Assembly: GCA_900491605.1 (NCBI GenBank)
Contig: UESW01003828.1
Location: 771,009-835,008 of the forward strand
DNA length: 64,000 nt
Direction: 5' to 3'
Origin: Calamus simplicifolius
Lineage: Eukaryota; Streptophyta; Magnoliopsida; Arecales; Arecaceae
The translations under genes were made by a program, and so were the position numbers. Positions 11,645 through 22,358 of the stretch are shown here, piece by piece; position 1 is the stretch's first letter, and the number at the start of each line of letters is the position of its first letter. The notes under the pieces are model-generated. The model was not told the DNA's origin. It did no database searches and was given only the letters and a program-made list of their open reading frames with translations.

Positions 11645-13300
11645 GTGGATAATTTTGATATTGATGAATATACTAAAGAAATAAATGCAATTTTAGAGCC
11701 ATCCAATTTTAGCACCATTCCCCTCTGGATTGTGAAATACGACCAATTACCTGCACACTCTAGTACATTGATGGTACCCTCTCTAGAAGCACCACCTTTT
11801 CTAGAGTTAAAGCTTCTCCCTGCTACGTTGAAATATTTATTTCTTGGACCCAATAATACCCTTCCAATAATCATTACATCTGATTTAACTATTGATCAGA
11901 AAGATCAGCTTTTAGGAGTGCTCAAAGAATATAAGGAAGTGATTAGATGGTCCATTGCCGATTTGAAAGGAATTGACCCCTTCATCTGCATGCATCATAT
12001 TCATTGCAAAAAAATGCCAAACCTTATAGAGACATGCAGAGGAGACTTAATCCTATTATGAGGAAGGTTGTAAGAAAGAGGTAGTAAAATGGTTAGATGC
12101 AGGGATTATCTACCCAATTTCTGATAGCAAATAGGTTAATCCTACCCAAGTTATACCTAAGAAATCAGGAATTATTGTGGTAAAGAATGAAGAAGGAGAA
12201 TTGCTTCGAACTCATGCCACAACTGGTTGGTGAGTTTGCATAGACTATAGAAAACTAAATAACGTTACTAGGAAAGATCATTTTCCATTGCCTTTTATTG
12301 ATCAAATCCTAGAACGATTAGTTGGTCAGCAAATCTTTGCTTTCTAGATGGTTATTTAGGGTATAATCAAATACCAGTCTTTCCTGACGATCAAGAGAAA
12401 ACCACCTTCACTTATCCTTATGGAACGTTTGCTTTCAGACTCATGCCATTTGGACTTTGTAATGCACCTGCTACATTTCAGCGATGCATGTTGGCAATTT
12501 TCTTAGACATGGTAGATAAATTTTTGGAGGTATCCATGGATGACTTTCAGTATTTGGAACCACTTTTGAGGATTACCTTAATAACCTATCTCAAGTGTTG
12601 AAACAATGTAAACAAACAAATTTGGTGTTAAGTTGGAAAAGAGCCATTTTATGGTCCGAGAGAGAATTATTTTAGGCCACATTATTTTAAGAAGGGGATT
12701 GAGGTAGATAAGGCCAAAGTAGAAGTCATCTCAAAACTCCTACCTCCAACTTCAGTCAAATAAATACAATCCTTTCTTGGTCATGCTGAATTTTATAGGA
12801 GATTCATTGAAGACTTTAGCAAAATTTCTAAACCATTGTACAAATTTCTTGCCAAAGAAACCCATTTTGTTTTTGATGATAATTGTTTGAAATCCTTCAA
12901 TACTCTTCGTACAGCTTTGACGACAACACCAATTATCAAGCCTCTTGATTGGTCCTTTCCCTTTAAATCATGTATGATGCATCAGATTTTGCAATTGATG
13001 CAATGTTAGGACAAAGAATCAATAAAGAGCCACATGTGATTTATTATGCTAGCAAAACCCTTTCAGATGCTCAACTGAACTATACTACTACTGAAAAGGA
13101 GTTATTAGCTATTGTGTTTACTCTAGAAAAATTTCGATCATATCTTTTAGGACCTAAAGTTTCATTTACTCTGATCACATGTCCCTTAAACACCTATTAT
13201 TAAAGAAAGATACTAAACCATGATTGATTAGATGAATTTTGCTTCTACAAGAATTTGACTTAGAGATCCATGATAAGAAGGGTTCTAAAAATGTGGTAGC
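11645..13300 (+). pseudogene. Athila1 reverse transcriptase and RNase H
   Basis: The linker frame at 11645-12061 leads into RT. RT pieces: IPKKSGIIVVKNEEGELL (about 12150-12205), then GW-stop-VCIDYRKLN (a TGA replaces the usual arginine codon near 12230), MPFGLCNAPATFQRCM (about 12440-12490) and MDDF, the catalytic YMDD-type box (about 12537-12548). RNase H follows at about 12970-13290 with YDASDFAIDAMLGQ and TTEKELLAIVFTLEKFRSYL. A base is missing near 12345 and other frame changes follow, so the polyprotein is broken. Confidence 0.85.
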
Positions 13301-14690
13301 TAATCACATCTTCGGAATTTTAGCTGAACACACATCAAGCACAGATGAGATCAGGAAGAAATTTTTGATGAATAACTTTTTTTTAATTTCTTCTGGTCTT
13401 TCTTGGTTTGCCCATATTGTCAATTGCTTAGCAACAGGACAAATTCCTTCTCACTGGTCTAAACAAGAAAAGGATAGATTTTTTTCACAAGTAAAGTATT
13501 GTTTTTGGGAAGAACCTGAACTGTTTAAGCATTGTTCTGACCAAGTAATTAGACGTTGTGTCCCTGAGTATGAGTATAAAAGTATACTTACTTTTTGCCA
13601 CACCCTTGCTTGTGGAGGATACTTTAGTGAAAAGAAAACTGTAGCAAAAGTGCTGCAGAGTGAATTTTATTGGCCAACACTTTGCAAAAATGCATATGAG
13701 TTTAGCCGAAACTGTTTGCAATGCCAGCAAACTAAAAATATTTTCAAGAAAGATATGATACCGCTGACTACCATATTAGTAGTCGAAATCTTTGATGTTT
13801 GGGGGATCGATTTTATGGGACCTTTTTCTATTTCATTTGGATACGAATACATATTGGTTGCAATAGATTATGTGTCAAAATGGATTGAGGCCATAGCAAC
13901 CCAAACTAATGACCATAAGGTTGTAATCAAATTCATTCAACATAACATCTTTAGTTGGTTTGGGTGTCCAAGAACTATTATTAGTGATGGAGGTAAACAC
14001 TTTACTAATAAGCACTTTGAGAACTTAATGAAGAAATATAGGATAACCCATAAAGTTGCAACACCATATCATCCCCAGACTAGTGACCAAGTAGAAATCT
14101 CTAACAGAAAGATCAAACAAATTTTAGAAAAGTCGGTAAAGCCCGATAGAAAAGATTGGTCAACACGTTTAGACGTTGCACTTATCGTATTTCATTTAAA
14201 ACTCCCATAGGAATATCTCCTTACCGACTAGTATTCGAAAAGCTTATCATTTGCTAGTAGAATTGGAACATCATGCATTTTGGGCTATTAAACAATTTAA
14301 CTTTGATATAAAAAATGCAGGTTCCAATAGGAGACTCTAGTTGAATGAATTAGAAGAGCTACACAATGAAGCATACAAAAATACTAAAATTTATAAGGCT
14401 CGAACTAAAGCATACTATGATAAATATATTTCGAGGAAAAACTTCGAACCTAATCAAAAAGTTTGGCTATTTAACTCAAGACTAAGACTTTTCCCTAAAA
14501 AACTTCGCTCTCGCTGGGACGGACCCTTCTTGTAACCCAGGTATTTTCCCATGGGGTGATAGAACTCAAAGATCCTAAGCAACGATATATTTTTAAGGTG
14601 AACGGTCAACGATTGAAGCCTTATATGGATGGAATTAATGATGAAAAGTTAGTTAAATTTATTGACCTTTTGGATCCAGCATCATCATGA
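13301..14690 (+). pseudogene. Athila1 integrase
   Basis: The frame from 13239 is open to 14210, carrying the end of RNase H and then integrase. The H-H-C-C zinc region runs from the HTLACGG segment to CLQC. The catalytic core has WGIDFMGPF (first Asp), IISDGGKHFTN (second Asp) and HPQTSDQVEISNRK (Glu), so the DDE triad appears present. A frameshift near 14205 separates it from the C-terminal part (14341-14535 and on to about 14690: VWLFNSRLRLFPKKL, VNGQRLKPYMDG). Closest in text to the integrase at 63.2-63.8 kb. Confidence 0.88.
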
Positions 14691-15760
14691 TTCTAAGTAC
14701 AGTCTAGCTGAAGACTTTAAACTTAGCGCTCCTGAAAGGCAACCCAGTTTATCATTTATTCTTAGTTTTTTTTGTTAGAAAACCCAAGAAGGACAATAAA
14801 GTTGGGGGGAGCATCATTTATGGAGTCATGCAAAGTACATTTAAAAAAGGACATCGTACCCAGAAATGATAAGTACATTAAACCCAAGTGGTATCCTTCC
14901 TTGCAATTTCTTTTTCTTTAATAGAAAACTAAGTTTGATGGAGAGTATAATAATTAATTAATTTAAGTCCTTAGTATAACTAAAATTAATTAGTGTGATG
15001 TACCAAATTTTGTCATGATTTGAAGTTAATCGAGTATTCTAATTGATGAATGATTAACGGCTTAGATAATTTTAGTGATACTGAGAGGCAAATTATTAAG
15101 GAAACCCAGTAAAAGATAGGGTGTAGGCCAAAAAAAATTTAGAGTAATTTCAGACCCTTCTGACCATTGATCTTGATAAGAAATCTACTTGATGAGGATT
15201 TAGGTGAAAATATCAAAGAATGTATCAAATTTTCTTTAAAGTTTAAAATTAATAAAATAGGTTCTGAGCATCTCTCACTGAGTAACCGAGCCTTATCACT
15301 TAAGCAAGTGATATTGTTCGCATAAAAAGGTGAGAATGTAAAGAAATCCAAATAGAGTCAGTCTTAACCTGAAGCCTTTTTGACTTGAGTCAATAAGCCC
15401 AATGGGTGTTTTACACCTAATGTCGTAAAGCCAACTGGCTTGAGAGTCATTGGCCTAAAGCTTGCTACAAGGGTCAACTAGAAAGCAAGAGGTTAGGACG
15501 TTGCATTGACTTAAAAAAAAAAGAAAAAGAAAAAAAAGAGAGAATAAATTAAAGAAGATACTACACTCAACCCAAATTAAGTTAGAGGACTTAAAGAGTG
15601 AGGTGGAAAGTTGATGAAGGAAGAAACTCTATAATTTTTTATGGAATTCACTCCATTACTAAATGGGTATCAACTGATCTTAGAATGGTAAGATAACTAC
15701 ACTTCTGAACCAATTTGGTATATATCACTAGATTTCTTATTTTACTCGAGGATGAGTAAG
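14691..15760 (+). other. Athila1 non-coding region between integrase and 3' LTR
   Basis: About 1.1 kb without a sustained ORF, where some Athila elements have an envelope-like gene. The section 15290-15510 is clearly similar to Athila2 (reverse complement of about 61985-62235), sharing phrases such as AAAAGGTGAGAATGTAAA, GTGTTTTACACCTAATG and ATTGGCCTAAAGCT. Such conservation in non-coding DNA is greater than in the LTRs of the two elements. Confidence 0.75.
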
Positions 15761-15777
15761 ATTTAAGTTGGAAGGAA
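15761..15777 (+). other. Athila1 polypurine tract
   Basis: The G/A-rich string GTTGGAAGGAA abuts the 3' LTR start TGATAAGTACG. The preceding words (ctcgaggatgagtaag) recur in Athila2, supporting this as a conserved junction. Confidence 0.65.
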
Positions 15778-16732
15778 TGATAAGTACGTAAATACTAACC
15801 ATAAAAGTATTAATTTATAGACCAAATTATTATTATTCTTTTAAATTTAACACTTTTATATAATATTTTAGAAAAAGATCCTTTCAACTCGAAGAACTTG
15901 ATTTTAGGAGTCCAATAGTACAAACGACACTCAAACTGAAGCTCAAAATGGATTTTTCAAGATTTAACCGAGGAATTGCACGAAATTTAAAGCAGTCTCG
16001 GATAAGAGAAAATCATGCGATTTTTTTAAGACCGGTTTGAACTTTGAAAGGAACAAATCTGATGCGAAGATAAAGTGAGAAGTTAACGCGGATTACATAG
16101 AGTCGATGCATCTTCCTTTCTTATAAAAGGACACCATCGGAGCCACTCGAGGAATCATACAATAATTCTTTCACCCTATTTTTCTCTTGGTTCGCCCCAC
16201 TCCTATTTTTGTTTCCTCCACTCCATAACCCAAATCTTTTCATCCATTCTCCTTCCATCAGCCATCATACCTTCCATACTCAATCATCTTTCTATCTTAG
16301 GAAGCAGATCTGCGGAAGCAAGAAGCGGATTTGTGAAAGCAGGAATCTGGAAGCGGATTTGTAGATCCATCATCTCAGGAAGTAGAAGTAGATTATTTTT
16401 TTTTAATTTTTTATGTAATCTTTTGGATGCTATGAAATGAAGTATTTATTTATATTTAATTTCTATTAGATGTTCTTCAATTGAAATAATTTTTGACTGA
16501 TCTTTTAAAAAGGACGGGCTGTGATCTATGAGTACGGGTCATACTCTAATTAAGATAGATTATATCTTAATTATTTTCACAACCAATCATTTATTTATTT
16601 AAATATTTAATTGCTTAAATTTATTTTAAGATAACTGATCAAGTTTCTATGGATTCGATCCCTTACTTTCGTTACTCTACCTAAGATTAGTAGAATTAAG
16701 GTGTTTAAATCATTGTGCTACGACACACATCA
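15778..16732 (+). repeat. 3' LTR of Athila1
   Basis: It runs from TGATAAGTACG to GACACACATCA and is collinear with the 5' LTR, including the TATAAAAG box (16122-16129) and the phrase ending 'ggtgtttaaatcattgtgctacgac'. Differences from the 5' copy include many substitutions and insertions of a few bases. Confidence 0.88.
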
Positions 16733-16786
16733 TGACAATACCAATGTGCCAACATGGTTCAAAAGAACTAATGCCATTATTGGTTA

Positions 16787-19157
16787 TGTTAGTGTGTGCC
16801 CTATATCCAATCGGATTAGATGCTAGTTTGTACACATTTCATTATGACTGCAATCAAATATTATTGGTTTCTTTATCTATCAATGCATAATTCTTATATA
16901 TTAGATATATTTTACCTATAAGATAAAGTACAAAAGAATATGAACTATGAATATGTAATTTGTAATAGAGATTACAAATTATGAGATCCAAAATTGCACA
17001 TTATGATTCTTTAAATTTTCCTAATCGATGCGTAGACAGGATTGGCACTGTCGAACGCTGTTGAGACTAGAACACATTGTATATCTTCACCCTTATGGTG
17101 AGCACTGATCTTGCAAGCTGGAGATACTTGAATAGGTATGTGGATGCTCATTATTGTAACGATGCATTGGATAAACCGCACAGAGATTCATATGGATATT
17201 CTATATAGTGTCGATGGTTGATCTCTGATGACGGTGGTATGAGTGATCTTTTGACTTGAGATCTTCATTGCACCTCATGTGTGGAATGTCATGCTTTGAT
17301 GATATGCAAACATCGCCTTAGCCATGAGTGACAAAAATGATGTCGGTTGGATATAACATGAAGCATGAAGGTGGTGTTTGATCAAGATATATTTGTCTTC
17401 CTTGATAGAGAGGGTTATATCCCACGGTCACTTGATGGATAGAATTGACTATTAAATCCTTGCAAGATTGAGTTGGAATTCGAAATAGTTTTAAAGTTTT
17501 AATTCATGTAAGTCAATTTTTTCTGAGATCATGTAAACAAAGATCAATTACAGGGTTGAGACATTCCATACCACTAATTGATTTGGAATATGTGATGAAG
17601 GGATTGAATCGTATGGTAACTGTTCATGGACAGGTGTTAATGACCACGTCAACAAAACTCTTAACACTTGGGTGGTCATGATGCTTTGCTAAAGGCCGCT
17701 CATGATATATAATCATGAATTCTTTGACTTAATCAAGGAGTTGATTTGGTTAAAGAATTGATTTGGACAAGGTATTGATCAAATCATCCCTTAGGGTCAA
17801 TTAAGGGACATAATTATTGCCAATATGTTAAGGGAACTAATGGGTCACAGGCATTAAGGAGACTTTGGATGAAGTTAAAATGAAAATTAAATTGAACTTA
17901 ATTCATATTAGATGACCGATTAATTAGGATTGGGTTTGACTCAACCTTAATGAGAGAACATAAAATTGATGAATATGATTCATCATAGAGGAATGAATTT
18001 ATGTTCAAGAAGAGACTTTTTGTACATGTGATGCACATATAAAATTTATTAATTTGATACCCAATTAGGCTTGATCTATGTGATGGAATGGCTTAGATTA
18101 ATTAGATTAATAATATTTTTATTAGCCCATATAATGGCATGATTTAATTCATGGAAACCGAATTGAACTGAGGGCTGAGATCATGCCACGTGGAGGATAG
18201 ATCCATGCCCATGTGATGGACATGATGCATCTCTACATCATGAAGGAGGAGACACCTATGATTTGGAGCATCATCATGAAGCCAAATCTAAGGTTGCGAT
18301 GTTGGTTTCGTGCGATAACCAATTTTCTATTTTTAGAGATGCAGTTTAGTGGTTGTAATCCTAACATTATCATGATAACAAATATCCTAAATTTGTTAGG
18401 ATAATTTGTTATCAACTTGATATGGTGCATGGTTGGATTATTGGATCAAAATCCCTCTTTTTATGGAACCACATAACCTCCTCTTATGTATAAAAGGAGG
18501 GAGATGTCACCCTTAGAAACATATGCCCAACTTCTCCTTTTTCTTTCTTTTGGATGCCCAGACCCCACTTCTCTCTCTAAAACATCCTTTCTCTCTCTAG
18601 GACATCCCTCTTTCTTTGGATGGGTTGAAAGCTTCTCTCTCTCATTCGCTCATACTTTCTTGGGTGGGTTGAAGAAAGTTATTCTTTCCTTTCTTGATTT
18701 ATCAAGATTTGATATTGATCAAAAAATTATTTTTTTGATAAATCAAAATTTGATCTTAATCAAGAAATCTTTCCTCTCTTGATTGATCAAGATTTGATCT
18801 TGATCAAGAAATTGTTCTCTCTCTTGATTTCAAAATTAATTGAAAAGAAAAGGCGCTAGCACCCTTAGCTAGAAGGTCATCATCCACTCTTGAGAGAATA
18901 TCATCCAAAGATCTCCGCATCGATCACCATTAGAGGCCGAATGAATGGATGGCTAGTAGTAAATCGTTTACCGGCTTCATCAGTCTTTATCCCTAATAAG
19001 AATAGGTATGATATATTATTTAATTATGCATTATTTTTTATTAACTGAATTTGTTCTTTGAGGATCTTCAGCTTTAAAAATTAAATTCATATTTATTTTA
19101 TCTTTTGCTGCTGATATATGAATTTGATTCATATAAAAATATATGAAATTCTTAACA
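16787..19157 (+). mobile_element. Probable solo LTR, about 2.37 kb
   Basis: It starts TGTTAGTGTGTGCCC and ends TTCTTAACA. The flanking pentamers are ggtta (16782-16786) and agtta (19158-19162), matching at four of five positions, as expected for an old target duplication. A TATAAAAG box lies at 18489-18496, followed by a C/T-rich leader. No primer site follows the right end and no pol is present, so LTR-LTR recombination is the simplest history. The opening words resemble long-LTR copia elements, but I cannot name the family. Only short open stretches lie inside. Confidence 0.55.
18489..18496 (+). promoter_or_regulatory. TATA box in the solo LTR
   Basis: TATAAAAG followed by the C/T-rich run 'cttctcctttttctttctttt' region fits an LTR promoter reading to the right. 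Confidence 0.5.
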
Positions 19158-19595
19158 AGTTATACACATGCATGATGACTGATCGAGTTTAAGTAATGCC
19201 ATAATTTATACTTTTAATCCCGCATTGTTTATATATTAAAAATATTATAACCATTTATGTTGAATCCATACGATAACTTTTTGATTAGCCTTTTACATAA
19301 AGACATGTGTCAAGTTTACAAACGAATCAAGCCAAATCAAATCACATTGAGCTTTGAACTTTAATTTGACTTGATATTCAAATCTTTCTTTTGAACTTGA
19401 ATTTAATTTATTAATTGATTAAGTTGTATTAAATTGGATCTATAGAAAAGATTTTACCTGAATAGATTTATTAGCTGAGTTGAGAACAAGTATGATCTAA
19501 CTTAATTTGAGCTGTTAAGTTCAATTGGGTTGAATGAAATGAGACCTATATGAGATGGATACTTAGCTATTATTTATAGATAAAAATAATAAATA
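19158..19595. other. A/T-rich spacer, nothing recognised
   Basis: No ORF, no repeat structure and no terminal motif seen between the solo LTR and the CACTA end. Confidence 0.6.
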
Positions 19596-19690
19596 CACTA
19601 CAGTAAAAATTAAAAATAATAACTCTTTTTTTACCGACGCTTTAAAAAGCGTGAAAATTTTCTTAGCCTACCGACGCTTCCCCCCCCCCC
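19596..19690 (+). repeat. CACTA-type terminus with subterminal repeats
   Basis: CACTACAGTAAAAATT is followed by ACCGACGCTTTAAAAAGCGT and a second CCGACGCTT. The inverted pair GACGCTTT/AAAGCGT matches subterminal motifs common in plant CACTA elements. The three bases before it (ata) would be the target triplet. Confidence 0.6.
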
Positions 19691-19904
19691 CCCCCCCCTC
19701 CCAAAAAAAAAAAATCCCCAAAAAAAAAAAAAAAACCGATCGGTTGGCCCCCCCCCCCATCTAGAAACAACCCAACCCCCGCACCCCCCCGCGCGCCCCC
19801 ACCCCAAAAAAAAAACGCCAGTGCCCTAGCCCCCCCTCCCGATCGGGTGCCTCCCCCCGCCAGTGCCCTAGCCCCTCGAGCTCCCGATCGAGTCCCTCCC
19901 GTCA

Positions 19905-20375
19905 GCCGCCTCTCGCCTCCTCCTCCTCCTCCTCTCTAAGCTCCTCTCTGCCCCCCCCCCTCTCCGCCTTGCCCTTCTCCGCCTCTGCCGCTGACGATCA
20001 GACGTCCTGACCACCGAGACGAGCGTCCCTCACCAGCCACAAGATCGAGCCCCCCTCCCGTTCCGTGGACACCACCCCAAATGAATCTTCTCCTTCTTCC
20101 GTGACATGGCCCTGATGCCCGCATGGAGATCGTCGCGGACTCCCTTTACAAGGCCAAGCTCATCCGTGGCTTCTGTCACCGTCGGCATGGAGGCGGCCAT
20201 CACCAAGCGCGATTCCATCATCACCGCCTACCGTGACCACTGCACCTTCCTCGGTCGCGGCGGAACCCTCGTCGAGGCCTTCTCCGAGCTCATGGGCTGA
20301 AGCACCGGCTGCTCCAGGGGAAAGGGTGGCTCCATGCACTTCTACAAGAAGGACGCCGGCTTCTTCAGGCTGCAC
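19905..20375 (+). pseudogene. Pyruvate dehydrogenase E1-alpha gene fragment (captured)
   Basis: The intact enzyme is the thiamine-dependent alpha subunit of the mitochondrial pyruvate dehydrogenase complex. Here only the N-terminal third is seen, in three frames. About 19910-19970 reads like the Ser/Leu-rich transit peptide. Near 20030 come TSHKIEPPSRSVDTTP, then SFFRDMALM, EIVADSLYKAKLIRGFCH (about 20120-20180) and VGMEAAITKRDSIITAYRDH, CTFLGRGGTLVEAFSELMG (to 20297), then a TGA and STGCSRGKGGSMHFYKKDAG. The text expected between RGFCH and VGMEA (about nine residues) is missing, with a frame change. Single-base losses also occur near 20090 and 20125. Clearly non-functional; the match itself is strong. 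Confidence 0.85.
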
Positions 20376-21999
20376 ATAACTTTTGGTAGCATCTTACAAT
20401 GATTAAGTCATTTATTGGCTATTTATGATGATTTATTTGGTCCCTTAGCTCCGTCTTTTTTCCCTCATTTTGGTTATATACAGATTGCTGAACCATTCCT
20501 CTTTATTAATATAATTAAAGCTTATGATATCTCGTAGTACATGATTTCTTCTCTGATGTTTGATTCTACCATGGCACATTAGAGCTATCTACTGAGAAAT
20601 AATCTTGTTGTCTTTTGAGGCATCTCAAGAATCCATGGAGAGGTAGACATCATCTGATTGAGAGAACCAATCTAAATATGGGTTAAATATTGTAATTTCT
20701 CTCTCTCTCTCTCGCAATTTGTTAACTTAGTTAAGGTTTCTCAATAACCGTTTGCTTCTGCAAAGGCGACGCTTGGCGAGGCCGGAGGCCTTCCTTCAAG
20801 GTTGGATTCCCTCTCTCTCTCTCTCTCTCTCTCTATTTTTTTTTTGTTTAAGAAAAAAACTCTTCGGTGATTCTTGGAATTTGATCGAAGTTGGTGGAAT
20901 CGGGGTTTGGAAAGGATTCTTGAATTTTTGCGGTTTTGTTCATCAGTTGATTTTATAAAAATTGAAGCTTTGTTTGGAATTTTGTTTGATGGGTTTTAGC
21001 TTTTTTTTTTCATCTCTTTCTTCTCGGTCTCGCTGATCAACTGATTTTGAATCATGGTCTTTTTTTCTTGCGTAATTTTGTGGTTTGGGGTGGAATTGGT
21101 GGAATTAGAATTACAAATTTTGTTGATCGTTATTAGGAATTTTGTTCATGGGGAGATTTGAATGAATATTTGGAAGCAGGTGGGGTTTCGTCCAAATGAA
21201 GATCCGGTGGCTTGGTTTGGTCCATTAAATGAGAATTCGCAGTAAATTCTCTAATATTTTTGAAATTTTGATTTCATAATTGTCGAATTTAGGCTGGATA
21301 TTAGGTTATTGCTCGTGCGAGTTGTGCAAAGTCTTTATGGTAATAAAGACAATGGATGTAGCAAAATAGAAGGAATTAAAAAGGATATTTTTTAAGATAA
21401 ACTGAAGTTACTGCAGAGTGGAGATAGTTTTGATGAAGTTCTAACCGGGTTGATTACTTGTGGAGGTTTCCTTAATCTTAATGAGAAGAGATCTACTTGT
21501 CATTCAATTTATCCTACTCTCGATTATAACTTAATTATAAGAGATTTGAGTGCTTGTTACGACATATGGAGGAGAGGCAGGCAGGCATGTTTTCAGGTGG
21601 CTTGTAGCATGCCATTGTCTTCTGATTACATAACTGCTCTGTGACTTGGATTAGGTGACACTCTTGTTAGCGATCGATATTTCCAATTAGCCAACATAAC
21701 AGAACCTGTCAATAAGTTCAATGGAGACCATGGATTTGTGTGGCAGCACCATGCAATTGTACTACTAGTCCAAACTGTTATGTTGATCCAAACCAGCTGG
21801 ATTGGTTCTACAGTTTCTACGTACCTCCTGAGGTTTTCTCATTAATTTCTTTATGCTTGGTCTAGCTCTTCGTCAAGAGGAAAGGCACGGAGCAGAAATA
21901 GGAGGTTATGTACTGATATAGTTCGATTAAAGAAGAAACACAAAATGTATAGGGACGAATCCATCCTTCTCTTCTTTGATGCATCACACTAGCTCAATC
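20376..21999. other. Interior of the composite element, no identified gene
   Basis: T-rich DNA with (CT)n runs at about 20699-20715 and 20812-20836; the style resembles a plant 5' UTR and first intron. One stretch, 21445-21644 (+), is open with text such as FDEVLTGLITCGGFLNLNEK and may be another captured exon, but I do not recognise it. Confidence 0.45.
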
Positions 22000-22358
22000 C
22001 TAAGGTTCAGTGTAGAGCTCTTGTCTTAGTGATTGAATTAATCCAGTGATTGGACCGACAAACCTCTTGCCATATATGTATGACATTGGCATGTAAACCA
22101 AGCGACAGTAGCATATCAAGTTGCCTGCATTTTGTATGATAAAAGGTGTGTTTAGAGCCCAGTCAGAGACAAACACATCTGGGTAAATCACAGTTCAAAC
22201 AATTGATTACAACATATTTAGAAGTATGTTTGTACATTTCAAATTTAATAAAGCATGTGTTAAAGAGAAGAACCTGGGTGAATGGGAAAGGATTCAGGAA
22301 GAAGCCAGAACTCTGGGGGTAGAGGATTGCAGCCTGGCCACTCATACATTCCAAGTAC
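22000..22358 (-). pseudogene. Oxidosqualene cyclase (cycloartenol synthase-like) two-exon fragment
   Basis: The intact enzyme cyclises 2,3-oxidosqualene to sterol or triterpene skeletons in the ER. Two exons are seen on the minus strand. Exon A, 22358-22274, reads VLGMYEWPGCNPLPPEFWLL and continues ESFPIHP, matching the conserved YEWSGxNPLPPExWLLP segment. Exon B, 22124-22000, reads CYCRLVYMPMSYIYGKRFVG then PITGLIQSLRQELYTEP. The GT donor after A, the AG acceptors before each exon and the reading phase across the join all fit. B then hits TAG where a Tyr codon is expected (TEPY). The rest of the protein, including the catalytic DCTAE motif, is absent. Opposite strand to the neighbouring fragments, which argues for capture. 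Confidence 0.85.

Larger units (their letters stand above)
7219..16732 (+). mobile_element. Athila1: decayed Athila-lineage Ty3/gypsy element, 9.5 kb
   Basis: Two LTRs (7219-8171 and 15778-16732) flank a tRNA-Asp-type primer site, gag, protease, reverse transcriptase, RNase H and integrase in gypsy order, then a long non-coding 3' region. Residue strings in RT and integrase, and the tRNA-Asp primer, match Athila-lineage elements. No envelope-like ORF is visible. The LTR copies differ by many substitutions and small indels, suggesting an old insertion. The flanking pentamers (tatga left, tgaca right) do not match, so a clean target duplication is not seen. Confidence 0.88.

Noticed and set aside
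14691..15777. Envelope-like gene in Athila1
   Set aside because: No sustained open frame, signal peptide or membrane helix on either strand; the region is conserved as non-coding DNA.
20699..20836. CT-rich runs as a promoter of a functional gene
   Set aside because: The only downstream coding text is fragmentary; simple repeats alone do not support a promoter.
21445..21644. Possible fourth captured gene (FDEVLTGLITCGGFLNLNEK)
   Set aside because: Open and protein-like in style, but I cannot match it to a family, so it is not called as a gene.
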